Below are positions 42,769 through 51,786 of a DNA stretch of 64,000 bases, piece by piece. A program made the position numbers and the translations under genes. Source of the stretch: Methanoculleus sp. (lineage in GTDB: Archaea > Halobacteriota > Methanomicrobia > Methanomicrobiales > Methanoculleaceae); contig JAHDQM010000011.1 in assembly GCA_018433835.1 (NCBI GenBank), forward strand, positions 1-64,000. Direction: 5' to 3'. Within the stretch, counting starts at the first letter, position 1. The number at the start of each line of letters is the position of its first letter. The notes beneath the pieces were generated by a model that saw only the letters and a list, made by a program, of their open reading frames with translations, was not told the origin of the DNA and ran no database searches.

Positions 42769-43203
42769 ATGAAATCAAAACCGGAAAAACGTTTGGTTAT
42801 CGTGGGGGTTCTGGCGTTCATCGGCGTCATCATCCTCACCATGATGGTTGTGCTCGGGTATACCGCCTTCTTCGCCTGGCTCGAAGCAAGCGGCGGGTCT
42901 CCGATATTGACCGTCTGGGAGGTCCGGGGAGAACTGCCGGAAAATGTATCCGTCATTCACCTGACCGAGAAAGACTTCGAGCAGCACCCGGCGCTCGACT
43001 CCGCGATCCGGGGCGACAACCGGTATCCCGGACCCTGGTATCCAGATGGTGTCCTCGACAAGCGAACGATTGGGAATGTTCCGGTGACGTACCTGGAACG
43101 GGAAGTACTTATCGAGTCGTTCGGTCCCGATGTCGAGGCGCAGAACCGGCCGTACGTCGAATATGACGGTGCGTACTATTACTCCCTCACCCTGATCCCC
43201 TAA
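42769..43203 (+). CDS. small membrane protein, HLTEKDFEQHPALD family
   Basis: 144 residues, one membrane helix (10-38), VIHLTEKDFEQHPALDSAIR and RPYVEYDGAYYYSLTLIP. It is about 60 percent similar to the 42204 product by eye. The extracytosolic part between the motifs has DKRTIGNVPVTYLEREVLIE, matched in 42204 by IGSVAVTYVERDVLIE. GAAGAG precedes the ATG. Confidence 0.72.
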   Translation: MKSKPEKRLVIVGVLAFIGVIILTMMVVLGYTAFFAWLEASGGSPILTVWEVRGELPENVSVIHLTEKDFEQHPALDSAIRGDNRYPGPWYPDGVLDKRTIGNVPVTYLEREVLIESFGPDVEAQNRPYVEYDGAYYYSLTLIP

Positions 43204-43231
43204 GATCGGGTCAAAAACAGGTGCTATTGGA

Positions 43232-43677
43232 ATGGAAGAAGATACGAATCCTAAATCAAGGAACCGGTTCAAAACAGCGGGGCTCATCGTAGCCTGCGGC
43301 CTCGCCGGCATCGTTGCGCTCGTCCTCGGCTTCATGCTCGCCGACGCCTCATCGTCTACGTGCACGAGAGTTCGGGTGGGCAGCCGATGCTCTACGTCAT
43401 GGAGAGGGCGGAGCCGGGAGAGAGCACGATCGTCCCCCTGACCGAGAAGGACTTCGAACAGCACCCGGCGCTCGACGCAGTCATCCGGGGCGAGGAACGG
43501 AACCCATCGGCGTGGGAGTGGGGTTCCCGGGACCAGCGTGTCGTCGGGGGGCCGAATGTCTCGTACGCAGAGAGCAAAGCGCTCCACGATACCTATGGTC
43601 CCGGAGGGGAGGCGGGGCTGTACCCGCTCATGGAGTACGAGGGTGCGTACTACGAGGTGCTGACGACGTGGCCGTGA
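43232..43677 (+). pseudogene. frameshifted HLTEKDFEQHPALD-family gene, copy 2
   Basis: It is a near-identical duplicate of 32700-33145. At about 43347 one C is missing (GACGCCTCATC here, GATGCCCTCATC in the other copy), so the frame from 43232 ends at 43441 and the remainder is read from the next frame to 43677. The C-terminal end is intact here (LMEYEGAYYEVL). Each duplicate is broken where the other is whole. Confidence 0.75.
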
Positions 43678-43801
43678 AAGGGGGCTCCACCATGCGGCTG
43701 TACCCTGCTTCTATTCAGGTGCATGGCAGAGCGCGGACACGCCTGGCGGCCTGCACACAGTGGATGAAGCACCCTTTTCCAGAAAAGCCGGCTTTCAATC
43801 T

Positions 43802-44012
43802 GGTGTTTGTCCCAGAAACGGTTTATCCCGAAACGATCCAGTGAACAATTGTGGGTGCCGCAGGCGGCGCCTGCACCGGTGCGGAGGTTCACCGGGTCGG
43901 TTTGCCAAACGTCCAGGTGAACGTCCCGCGCGCCCGGAGGCAATGGGTGCGTATGCTCTTCCCGCACTTGAAGGCATACCTCTCCGGCCTCCGGGAAATC
44001 CCTGAAGGAATG
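43802..44012 (+). promoter_or_regulatory. promoter and structured leader, cassette D
   Basis: The box TGGTGTTTGTCCCA is kept. The TATA is altered (GAAACGGTTTATCC) compared with cassettes A-C. P1, P2 and P3 recur, with P3 as CCCGGAGGC (43933-43941) and GCCTCCGGG (43987-43995). The inner stem here is fully Watson-Crick (TATGC with GCATA) where A and B have G-U pairs. GAAGGAA lies before the ATG. Confidence 0.8.
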
Positions 44013-44016
44013 TGAA

Positions 44017-44928
44017 ATGAGCGGAAAACTTGGAACGCAGGCATTCTCCGTGCTCCTCGCCGTGCTGCTGGTGAGTGTAATGGTGGTACCGGCGATGGCT
44101 ACGGATGCCGGGGCACTCGATATTGAGAAGCTGGACATCGTGGATACTGAGACGCTTCAGAAACGGTCTCCCTCATTTATCAGCGAACTTCGAAGTAAAG
44201 GGTGCTCCGAAGAAGAGATTGCTGAGGCAATCCGTAGCCTGCCGCGAGTTTCGTACCTCGACGGATGGACAGAGGCGGACGACAAACGGGTATCATCCCT
44301 TTTGCAACAGGCAAGGGATGAGCTGAACTATTCGATGCACGGCGAGACAGATTCGCTGACAGAGGATAGGGCTTCGGGGCCCGGGTATATTGGCACTCCG
44401 CTTACAGAACCCATCTCTCAGGCAGATGCGGTCATCGTTGCCCTTTCCAATCCGGGGGTTGCTAAAACAATTTTGTACCTCTCCGAGGACCTCCCCTACC
44501 AGGCATCGCCGGCATTCGCCGAACAGGAGATCGCACACCTCAAAGCCGGCCTGAACAAGCGAAACCCCGTCACCATCACGCTTGGAGGGCTTCCCTTCTC
44601 GAAGGGCGGAAAGAGCGCATCGCTTCCAGCCTTCACCGCCGCCACGAAGGATCTGATATGGGAACGCTACCTCTATCCCAACGGGTCTCTGATCGGTTTC
44701 GGCTACGACGTCGACGGGTATCTGCGGGTGAACATCTGGAACGGCCCGCCTCCGCCGGAGAACATCTCCTCGATTGAAGCAGTGTATGCGATGCTTGACG
44801 AGCGGGCACGGGAGATGGGAATTGAGAACATCTCGGTGAAGTTCACGGTATTCATCTCCCCGCCGGAGCTGGTCCTTGGTCCTCAAATGGATTCTTCCGA
44901 GTGGATGCGTCTATGCGGTGCAACGTGA
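44017..44928 (+). CDS. secreted protein, leader cassette D
   Basis: 303 residues. The signal peptide has the cassette pattern (FSVLLAVLLVSV, cleaved near PAMA). The mature protein is not related to the other three; it contains GSLIGFGYDVDGYLRVNIW and a helix-rich N-terminal half. I do not recognise a family. It ends without an anchor. It is the last gene of the island before dapF. Confidence 0.78.
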   Translation: MSGKLGTQAFSVLLAVLLVSVMVVPAMATDAGALDIEKLDIVDTETLQKRSPSFISELRSKGCSEEEIAEAIRSLPRVSYLDGWTEADDKRVSSLLQQARDELNYSMHGETDSLTEDRASGPGYIGTPLTEPISQADAVIVALSNPGVAKTILYLSEDLPYQASPAFAEQEIAHLKAGLNKRNPVTITLGGLPFSKGGKSASLPAFTAATKDLIWERYLYPNGSLIGFGYDVDGYLRVNIWNGPPPPENISSIEAVYAMLDERAREMGIENISVKFTVFISPPELVLGPQMDSSEWMRLCGAT

Positions 44929-45013
44929 GGTGGTCGTAATCCCCGGCCCCCATCCCACGAACCCCCACCGTTTATCACCCGCCGCCCCCAATACCTACAG
45001 AAGAGGCTACAAC

Positions 45014-45832
45014 ATGGAGATCGCGTTCACCAAACTGCAGGGAAACGGCAACGACTTTATCCTGATCGACGAATCCCGACAGGAGATCATCCCCGAAGAG
45101 ATGAAGGGAGCGTTTGCGGCGCTCTACTGCGACCGCAGGTTCGGCATCGGCGCCGACGGCATCCTCTTCCTCCAGGCGTCCGATAAAGCGGACGTCCGGA
45201 TGCGGCTCTTCCAGCCCGACGAGAGCGAAGCCTCGATGTGCGGGAACGGCATCCGGTGCCTCGCGAAGTACGCCTACGACGCTGGCTACGTCAAAGAGTC
45301 CTGCTCGGTCGAGACCGGGGCGGGGGTCGTGGCGGTGACGATGGGGTATGCCGACGACGAGTTCGCCGCGACGATCACCATGCCGGCGCCGGCGTTCGAG
45401 CGGAGCGCGATTCCCGCTACGGGGAACGGCGAGTATAAAGAGGAGATCCGCAACTTCACCGTCTATGCCGTGAACACCGGCGTCCCGCACGCCGTCGTCT
45501 TCGTGAAAGAAATAGGGGCCGTCGATATCGCCGTCGCCGGTCCCGCGATACGGAACCACCCCACCTTCGTTGAGGGCGCAAACGTCAACTTCGTCGAAGA
45601 GGCCGGAGATAGCACGCTCCGGATCCGGACGTTCGAGCGCGGCGTCGAGGGCGAGACCGAGAGCTGCGGAACCGGCGCCACCGCGTCTGCAGCGGTCGCC
45701 CGCCGTCTCGGCTATGCCGGGGATACGGTGCGGGTGGAGACGAAAGGCGGGCCGCTCGTCATCCGGTTCGGGGAGGCCGTCACCATGGAAGGCCCCGCCG
45801 ACACGGTCTTTGCGGGCGTTATATCGTTCTGA
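45014..45832 (+). CDS. dapF: diaminopimelate epimerase
   Basis: 272 residues, the expected length. DapF converts LL- to meso-diaminopimelate in lysine synthesis. The two catalytic cysteines are in MCGNGIRCLAKY near residue 75 and ESCGTGATASAA near 218. I chose ATG 45014, which gives the conserved N-terminus MEIAFTKLQGNGNDF. The gene overlaps the convergent radB gene by 14 bases. Confidence 0.95.
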   Translation: MEIAFTKLQGNGNDFILIDESRQEIIPEEMKGAFAALYCDRRFGIGADGILFLQASDKADVRMRLFQPDESEASMCGNGIRCLAKYAYDAGYVKESCSVETGAGVVAVTMGYADDEFAATITMPAPAFERSAIPATGNGEYKEEIRNFTVYAVNTGVPHAVVFVKEIGAVDIAVAGPAIRNHPTFVEGANVNFVEEAGDSTLRIRTFERGVEGETESCGTGATASAAVARRLGYAGDTVRVETKGGPLVIRFGEAVTMEGPADTVFAGVISF

Positions 45833-46496
45833 TCCCGTCCCCGGTAATCGTAAAATCGAACGAGAGGCCTTCCGGCCGGGACCGGTGCTTCCGGAGCATC
45901 GCCCGCCGGACGCTGTCCTTCTTTTCGAGCCGTATGATGGCCTTCGAGAGATGTTCGAGCGCCGTCCCCCCGAGGCCGGAAACCCGGTCGCGTTCGATAT
46001 CCATGAAGATCTGGTTCGTGATCAGGACCGGGATGTCGTACTTCTTCGCAAGCCCGAGGAGTTTGATCGTGTGGTGCGAGAGTTTCCTTAACGCCTCCCG
46101 CCCGAGGTCGAGTTCGGTCCGGTAGAGGGCGGTGGCCGAATCCATCACCAGCAGCCCCACGGGGGCGTGGCCGTTCTTTTTGAGCAGCCCTTCCGCATCG
46201 GCGATCATCGCTCCCTGCTGGGCGAAGTCGAGCGGTTCGAAGAGGTAGAGCCGGTCCGCGAACGCCCCGGCGTTCTCCCCGGCGATCTGGCTGAATCGCT
46301 CCACCGAGAACCCTTCGGTGTCGATGTAGACGACCGAGTTCCCGGACCGGAGAGAGGATACCGCCGCCATCAGGCAGAGGGTGCTCTTGCCGCTCGCGGG
46401 CTCGCCGTAGATCTGGGTGATCGTCCGCCGCTCGAGCCCGCCGCCGAGCAGGTCGTCGAGGGCCTGGTTTCCGGTGCCGACCCGGTCGGGTTTCAT
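45819..46496 (-). CDS. radB: DNA repair and recombination protein RadB
   Basis: 225 residues, a short RadA paralogue of euryarchaea. Walker A is GEPASGKSTL near residues 31-40 and Walker B is LLVMDSAT near 113-120, with the L2-region LITNQIFMDIERD after it. The helix-hairpin-helix domain of RadA is absent, as expected. RadB is thought to help RadA in recombination. The start at 46496 overlaps larC by 4 bases; the longer open frame upstream is inside larC. Confidence 0.93.
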   Translation of the reverse strand: MKPDRVGTGNQALDDLLGGGLERRTITQIYGEPASGKSTLCLMAAVSSLRSGNSVVYIDTEGFSVERFSQIAGENAGAFADRLYLFEPLDFAQQGAMIADAEGLLKKNGHAPVGLLVMDSATALYRTELDLGREALRKLSHHTIKLLGLAKKYDIPVLITNQIFMDIERDRVSGLGGTALEHLSKAIIRLEKKDSVRRAMLRKHRSRPEGLSFDFTITGDGIRTI

Positions 46497-47686
46497 GGTT
46501 CGAGCACACCCCGCTCGATGAAGAGGCGGCGTGCAGCCGCCTCGACGGTCCCGGCGACCTCGCGGAGCGAGACCCCGGTCTCCCGGGCGCACGCCGCCGC
46601 CTGCTCGTACTCCGCCTTGAAAGAGGTGATCCTCCCTCCCGACCAGCCGCACTTCACGTCGATCGTCCATTCGCGGCCCCGGACGGTCACCGGGACCGGC
46701 TCGACCGTTCGTTCGGCGACGGACCTGTGCACCATCGGCAGGCAGCGGATACCGAGCGTCCCGAGTTCTTGCGCCATCACGCCCACAAGACGGTCGGTCG
46801 CATCGGGACGGCATACCACCCGGACGAGGTGGCCACTCCGCCCCTTCTTCATCACCACCGGAATGGCGCTCGCATCCCGTGCTCCCTCCTCCATCAGGCG
46901 GCCGATCGTGTAGGCGAGGGCTTCGGCAGTCACGTCGTCCACGTTCGTCTCGAGGATATCGACCCGGTCGCCGCCGGCGTGCTCCTCCGTCGAAAGAAGC
47001 ATCGAACGGAGGACGTTCGGTTTCCCCGGCGGGTTCCTGCTCCCGGCCCCGTAGCCGACCGCCCCGATGCTCGCCGGACCGAGGTCTTCGGGCCGGATCG
47101 TCGAGAATTCGGCTAGGAGGGCGGCTCCCGTCGGGGTGCAGAGTTCCCGCTCCTCGTTCCCGGGGGCGGTCTTAAGGTCCGATGCGGCAATGATCGCTAC
47201 GGTCGCGGGAGCCGGTATGGGGAAGGTGCCGTGGGAGCCGACCGCAAACCCCCGGCCGAGCGCCACCGGGAGGACGGCCACGCCGGCGGCGTCGAGGGAG
47301 TGGAGGGCGGTACAGGCCCCCACCACGTCTGCGACGGCGTCGTCCGCACCCACCTCGTGGAAGTGCGCCCCCTCCCCGTGGATGCTCTCCTCGGCCCGGT
47401 GTATGCGGAGAAAGACCCGCCGTGCCGTCTCCCGTGCAGGGGCGGGGGCGTCGCTTTCGGCCACCCGGTCGAGCACCTCGTCGAGGGTGCGGTGGTGCGC
47501 CGGGGCATGCGCTCTCACCTGGACGGCCCGGATGCCGGAGCGGTCTACCCGTTCGATTGTCGGTTCCCCGACGACGGAACGCATGGCTGCCCTGACGAGC
47601 CCCTCATCGGCCCCCAGATCGAGAAGAGTTCCGATGATCATGTCGCCCGCGGCTCCGTTGAACGGATCGAAGAGAAGTACGTTCAT
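46493..47686 (-). CDS. larC: LarC-like nickel insertion protein
   Basis: 397 residues. LarC inserts nickel into the pincer cofactor of lactate racemase in a CTP-dependent reaction. The N-terminus LLFDPFNGAAGDMIIG and the segment HFHEVGADDAVADVVG with metal-binding His and Asp are typical. LarB and LarE are not here, and many methanogens carry this gene with no lactate racemase, so its target may differ. It diverges from cdc48 and overlaps radB by 4 bases. Confidence 0.9.
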   Translation of the reverse strand: MNVLLFDPFNGAAGDMIIGTLLDLGADEGLVRAAMRSVVGEPTIERVDRSGIRAVQVRAHAPAHHRTLDEVLDRVAESDAPAPARETARRVFLRIHRAEESIHGEGAHFHEVGADDAVADVVGACTALHSLDAAGVAVLPVALGRGFAVGSHGTFPIPAPATVAIIAASDLKTAPGNEERELCTPTGAALLAEFSTIRPEDLGPASIGAVGYGAGSRNPPGKPNVLRSMLLSTEEHAGGDRVDILETNVDDVTAEALAYTIGRLMEEGARDASAIPVVMKKGRSGHLVRVVCRPDATDRLVGVMAQELGTLGIRCLPMVHRSVAERTVEPVPVTVRGREWTIDVKCGWSGGRITSFKAEYEQAAACARETGVSLREVAGTVEAAARRLFIERGVLEP

Positions 47687-47696
47687 GCGTCTCCAG

Positions 47697-47718
47697 TACT
47701 TATAAATCCCCGAAATAT
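47697..47718. promoter_or_regulatory. divergent larC/cdc48 promoter region
   Basis: The 46-base gap holds CTTATAAATC on the plus strand (47697-47706) and TTATATTT on the minus strand (47711-47718 region). Each is a plausible TATA box at 25-35 bases from the start it would serve. Confidence 0.45.
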
Positions 47719-47732
47719 AAGAACTAGAGGTA

Positions 47733-50150
47733 ATGCCAGAGATATACTTGAAGGTAGATAGCGCTTATCCGGAGGATCAGGGGGCAGGCAAGGCACGGCT
47801 TGACCCTGATACCATGTTGCAGCTCAGGCTCAACCCGGGAGACCTCGTTGCAATCGAAGGAAAGCGCCGCACCGTGGCCAAGGTCTGGCGTGCCATGGTT
47901 AACGACTGGCACCAGGGTAAGGTCCGGATCGATAATTTTACCCGGCTCAATACCGGTGCGAGCATAGGAGACCGGGTCAAGATAAAGACGCTCGATGAGG
48001 AAGCCGAGGCAAAAAGGGTGGTGCTCGCGCCTCCCGAAGACCTCCCGAAACAGCTCCCCATCAACTACGGCAGCGTCGTCAACAAGCTGATCGACTTTCC
48101 CGTCGTGAAGAACGACTCCGTGCCGATCCAGGCGGGGCTCCCGTTTATGCAGCCCCAACTCGTCGCGTTCAAAGCCGTGGTGGTCGAGCCGGAGAACGCC
48201 GTGATCATCACCAAGAACACGAAGATCGAGTTCTCCGAGAAGCCTGCGGCCGGGTTCGAGGGAGTCAAAAGGATCAGCTACGAGGATATCGGCGGCCTGA
48301 AAGGCGAGCTGCAGCGTGTCCGCGAGACGATCGAACTGCCTATGCGCCACCCGGAGATCTTTCGGAAGCTCGGGATCGAGCCCCCGAAGGGCGTCCTCCT
48401 CTACGGACCGCCGGGGACCGGAAAGACACTCATCGCAAAGGCGGTCGCAAGCGAGAGCGGAGCCCATTTCATATCGATTGCAGGGCCGGAGGTGATCTCG
48501 AAGTACTACGGCGAGAGCGAGCAGCGGCTTCGTGAGGTCTTTGAGGACGCAAGGCAGCACGCTCCCGCCATCATCTTCATCGACGAGCTCGACTCGATCG
48601 CCCCCCGGCGCGAAGAGGTGACCGGGGAGGTCGAGCGGCGCGTGGTGGCCCAGCTCCTGACGATGATGGACGGCCTTGAAGAGCGGGGGCAGGTAGTGGT
48701 GATCGGGGCCACGAACCGGCTCGACGCCATCGATCCCGCCCTCCGCCGTCCCGGACGGTTCGACCGGGAGATCGAGATCGGGGTCCCGTCGGAAGACGAC
48801 CGGGTCCAGGTGCTCCACATCCACACCCGCGGTATGCCGCTTGCGGACGATGTGGCGATCGCCTCCATCGCCCAGCAGACCCACGGGTTCGTCGGGGCGG
48901 ACCTTGCCGCCCTCGCACGTGAGGCGGCGATCAAGGCGCTGCGGCGTTACCTCCCCGAGATCGACCTGGAAGCCGAGGAGATCCCCCCCGAGATCCTCGA
49001 GAAGATGGAGGTGCAGGCCAGGGACTTCCGCGACGCTCTCCGCGACGTGGGCCCGAGCGCCATGCGGGAGGTCCTCCTCGAAGTGCCCCACACCACCTGG
49101 GGGGATGTAGGGGGGCTTGAAGAGGCGAAACAGGATATCCGCGAGGCGGTGGAGTACCCGCTCACGCAGCGTGAGCGGTTCGAGGACCTCGGGATCGAGC
49201 CCCCGAAGGGCGTCCTTCTCTACGGACCGCCGGGGACGGGAAAGACCCTCATCGCAAAGGCGATCGCAAGCGAGAGCGGGGCGAACTTCGTGCCGGTCAA
49301 GGGCCCCCAGCTCCTCTCGAAGTGGGTAGGCGAGAGCGAGCGGGCGGTCCGCGAGATCTTCAAGAAGGCCCGGCAGGTGGCCCCGTCCATCATCTTCTTC
49401 GACGAACTGGACGCCCTCGCCCCCGCCCGGGGCGGCGGCACCGAGTCGCACGTGATCGAGAGCGTCTTAAACCAGATCCTCACCGAGATCGACGGTCTCG
49501 AGGAACTCCGGGGCGTGGTGGTGATGGGAGCGACGAACCGGCCGGATATGGTCGACCCGGCGCTGCTGCGGCCCGGCCGGTTCGACCGGCTCGTTTACAT
49601 CGGCGAGCCCGGACGGGACGACCGGGAGAAGATCCTCACGATTCACACCCGCTACATGCCGGTCGAGGGCTCGACGATCGAGGAACTCGTGGAACTGACG
49701 GAGGGACTCTCGGAGAACGAGCTCGAAGACCTGGTCCTGGCCGTCGGGGCCAACCACCAGGTGGGCATCGAGGACGTGAGGGGTCACCGCGCCGCGATTG
49801 AGGCGAGCGACGACGAAGGGCTCCAGCGCCACATCCGCAGGCGGAAACTCGTCGACCTCCTCTCCCAGCAGAAGGTTACCCTCGACGACCCGGCAAGAGA
49901 TCGGCTCCTCGGAAAGATAGCGACCGACACCGAGGGGTTCGTCGGCTCGGACCTCGAGGCGCTCGCCCGGGAGGCGGCCATGCTCGCCATGCGGGAGGGT
50001 GCCGCCGTCGTGAAGTCGTCGCACTTCGAGCAGGCACGGGAGAAGGTGCACGCGACGATGAACGAGCGGCTGCGGCAATACTACGGGAAGGTGCAGCAGC
50101 ACTTCAAGGGCGGACTGCCGAAAGAAGTCCAGCCGCTGGAATACCAGTGA
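47733..50150 (+). CDS. CDC48/VAT-type AAA+ ATPase
   Basis: 805 residues. The N-domain (1-180) is the VAT double-psi barrel type. D1 has Walker [10 protein letters not shown] near 224 and Walker [12 protein letters not shown]2 has GPPGTGKTL near 496 and [18 protein letters not shown] unfolds proteins for the proteasome. The protein is longer than the usual roughly 730-740. An extra segment of about 65 residues follows D2, from [18 protein letters not shown] to [17 protein letters not shown]. The C-terminus ends EYQ, with Tyr in the penultimate place but no hydrophobic residue before it, so the HbYX proteasome tail is imperfect. Confidence 0.94.
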   Translation: MPEIYLKVDSAYPEDQGAGKARLDPDTMLQLRLNPGDLVAIEGKRRTVAKVWRAMVNDWHQGKVRIDNFTRLNTGASIGDRVKIKTLDEEAEAKRVVLAPPEDLPKQLPINYGSVVNKLIDFPVVKNDSVPIQAGLPFMQPQLVAFKAVVVEPENAVIITKNTKIEFSEKPAAGFEGVKRISYEDIGGLKGELQRVRETIELPMRHPEIFRKLGIEPPKGVLLYGPPGTGKTLIAKAVASESGAHFISIAGPEVISKYYGESEQRLREVFEDARQHAPAIIFIDELDSIAPRREEVTGEVERRVVAQLLTMMDGLEERGQVVVIGATNRLDAIDPALRRPGRFDREIEIGVPSEDDRVQVLHIHTRGMPLADDVAIASIAQQTHGFVGADLAALAREAAIKALRRYLPEIDLEAEEIPPEILEKMEVQARDFRDALRDVGPSAMREVLLEVPHTTWGDVGGLEEAKQDIREAVEYPLTQRERFEDLGIEPPKGVLLYGPPGTGKTLIAKAIASESGANFVPVKGPQLLSKWVGESERAVREIFKKARQVAPSIIFFDELDALAPARGGGTESHVIESVLNQILTEIDGLEELRGVVVMGATNRPDMVDPALLRPGRFDRLVYIGEPGRDDREKILTIHTRYMPVEGSTIEELVELTEGLSENELEDLVLAVGANHQVGIEDVRGHRAAIEASDDEGLQRHIRRRKLVDLLSQQKVTLDDPARDRLLGKIATDTEGFVGSDLEALAREAAMLAMREGAAVVKSSHFEQAREKVHATMNERLRQYYGKVQQHFKGGLPKEVQPLEYQ

Positions 50151-50157
50151 GCAGGTT

Positions 50158-50186
50158 CCGGGGGTGTCCCCGGGGAACTCTTTTTT
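50158..50186 (+). terminator. hairpin plus T-run after cdc48
   Basis: CCGGGG and CCCCGG (50158-50163 with 50168-50173) form a short hairpin, followed by a run of six T at 50181-50186, starting 8 bases after the cdc48 stop. The rest of the gap to 50382 has no gene. Confidence 0.6.
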
Positions 50187-50382
50187 ACAGTCAGTCATCC
50201 CTGTGCTTCGAGGGATCAACGCGAAGAGCAGCGCTCGCGCCGTCGGCTGCTGCAAACGCCCAGGCGGGTGAGACAGCCCGTGATTGAACGTGCTTGCCGG
50301 TGTGTGTGCAGGAGTCACAGGGGCTCTTACGAATCCCTCAACCGAAGGCAACCTATCCCGCAGTCGCCCCCGGCGGCATCGT

Positions 50383-51120
50383 TTACCCGACGGCCCGCTT
50401 CACCCGCTTGACCACCCTGGTAACGTAGTGAGCGGCAGGGTGCGTCTTCCTGAACATTATGTCGGCCGCGGAGAGTGACCGCACCAGATCTTTCGGGCCC
50501 TCGAACGCCGGCATCTCGACGTACGTCCTGCCAAGCTCGAACGGGGTGTGGGCATCCGACCCGGCCGACACCGGCTTGTTGTGCTTCCTGGCATACCCCC
50601 GCCCCTGATCGTTCTCCTCAGGCATGGGGGTTCGTGCGTTGTAGCCCTCAACGATATCTATCCTGCCGATACATTCGTGGAGCACTTCCCGTCTGATGGC
50701 GCTCGGGCGGAAGGTGCAGAACGGGTGCGGGACGATGGAGACGGCGCCCTGGTCCCGGATGCGATCCAGAGTCTCGGCGGCGCTCATGCCGGGAGGGATC
50801 TCTTCCGTGAGGAATACTCCGATTATCTCGCCCTCGGCCGTGGTGATCTCCTCCGCGAGCAGCAGCGGAATATCCGGATCGGACCTCCGGATCTCGCCAT
50901 AGACCCGGCGCGACCCTTCGATGCTGTCGTGATCGCAGACCAGGGAGAGGATGCGCTTCTTCCGCCACACCCGGACGATCGTCGCGATATCCGTCATCGC
51001 ATCGGCCGAGTGGCAGGAGTGGACGTGCATGTCCAGCAATACCCCCTCAGAAGACGAATTTTCCCGCGTACCGGCTCTCTCATCCGGCCGCCCGGGATCG
51101 GTCATTATCCTGTGAGTCAT
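50383..51120 (-). CDS. PHP-domain phosphoesterase
   Basis: About 245 residues. The PHP metal motifs are all present: DMHVHSCHSADAM near residue 28, CDHDSIEG near 62, AEEITTAEG near 88, PHPF near 127 and SAGSDAHTPFE near 182. PHP proteins hydrolyse phosphoesters with two or three metals; no specific substrate is indicated. I chose ATG 51120, with GGTGG upstream. Confidence 0.85.
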   Translation of the reverse strand: MTHRIMTDPGRPDERAGTRENSSSEGVLLDMHVHSCHSADAMTDIATIVRVWRKKRILSLVCDHDSIEGSRRVYGEIRRSDPDIPLLLAEEITTAEGEIIGVFLTEEIPPGMSAAETLDRIRDQGAVSIVPHPFCTFRPSAIRREVLHECIGRIDIVEGYNARTPMPEENDQGRGYARKHNKPVSAGSDAHTPFELGRTYVEMPAFEGPKDLVRSLSAADIMFRKTHPAAHYVTRVVKRVKRAVG

Positions 51121-51166
51121 CCATCCACCTTCCTGTCCGGTGGCCGACCGGATCCCGTCGCCACCA

Positions 51167-51178
51167 TATACTAGTATA
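51167..51178. promoter_or_regulatory. 12-bp palindrome near the PHP gene promoter
   Basis: TATACTAGTATA is perfectly self-complementary and lies about 47-58 bases upstream of the PHP start. It overlaps a TATA-like string on either strand, so a repressor binding here would block transcription. This is inferred from sequence only. Confidence 0.45.
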
Positions 51179-51688
51179 GGCACACTCCCCATTAATATAT
51201 TCTATCCAAGATATCTCTATAGTGTTCTTCCGGGGCGAGAACGCCCGTACCTCGCAACCGGACTGCGTGCGAAGAGAGGGAATCCGGAAGAATACGCATG
51301 CGGGTGCAGTGCCAGCGTGCCGGAGTTCACGATCCGATACTGCGAACGTTGTGCCAGACGCCTCTTCTGGCAGCCGCCAGGGGAACATACCTCGGTACCG
51401 TGCTGCGCCGAGCCGAATCTCCTGGAGTTTACGTCACGTACTTTGTGCAACTCCTGATCCTCCTCTCAACGTCGAGATCAGCATGACCCTCAGAAACCTC
51501 CTCCCGGCATTCTCCTCGCTCGGCGCATTCTCCCTGATGCTCATCCCCTACATCCCGACCCGAAACCTGAACGGGCACCTTCCGTGGACGCCGAACCTGC
51601 TCATAGCACCCTCAGCCTACCTGCACGTCACCGGTCATGTCGGAGGATACGATCCGCTCTTTGCACCGTTTTTCAAATGAAGCGTGTT
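51179..51688. other. intergenic region
   Basis: About 500 bases between the PHP gene and the small CRISPR array. It is AT-rich at 51190-51225, otherwise mixed. Open frames exist on both strands but none shows a recognisable product. Confidence 0.5.
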
Positions 51689-51786
51689 ATTTCAATCCAC
51701 GTGCCTACGTGAGGCACGACCGCACCAGCGGGAGATCCTGCTAGAGACCGTGGCATTTCAATCCACGTGCCTGCGTGAGGCACGAT
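51689..51786 (-). CRISPR. two-repeat mini-array, opposite orientation
   Basis: A perfect copy of the main-array repeat in reverse complement lies at 51689-51720. It is followed by a 34-base spacer (51721-51754) and a second repeat at 51755-51786 with two changes (A to G in the loop, C to T at the end). The repeat contains the GTGCCT/AGGCAC palindrome. The unit lies about 400 bases from the cas7 end and about 8.7 kb from the main array. It has no adjacent cas1-cas2 and no obvious leader. Confidence 0.88.

Noticed and set aside
23503..44012. The leader as a transposable MITE
   Set aside because: No terminal inverted repeats or target-site duplications are visible, and four of six copies sit at the same distance before a signal peptide. 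I could not exclude an origin by mobility for copy E.
47724..49451. A 575-codon minus-strand open frame opposite cdc48
   Set aside because: It is a shadow of the GC-rich cdc48 gene; its composition is Arg/Pro/Leu-biased without any known motif, while the plus strand has complete AAA domains.
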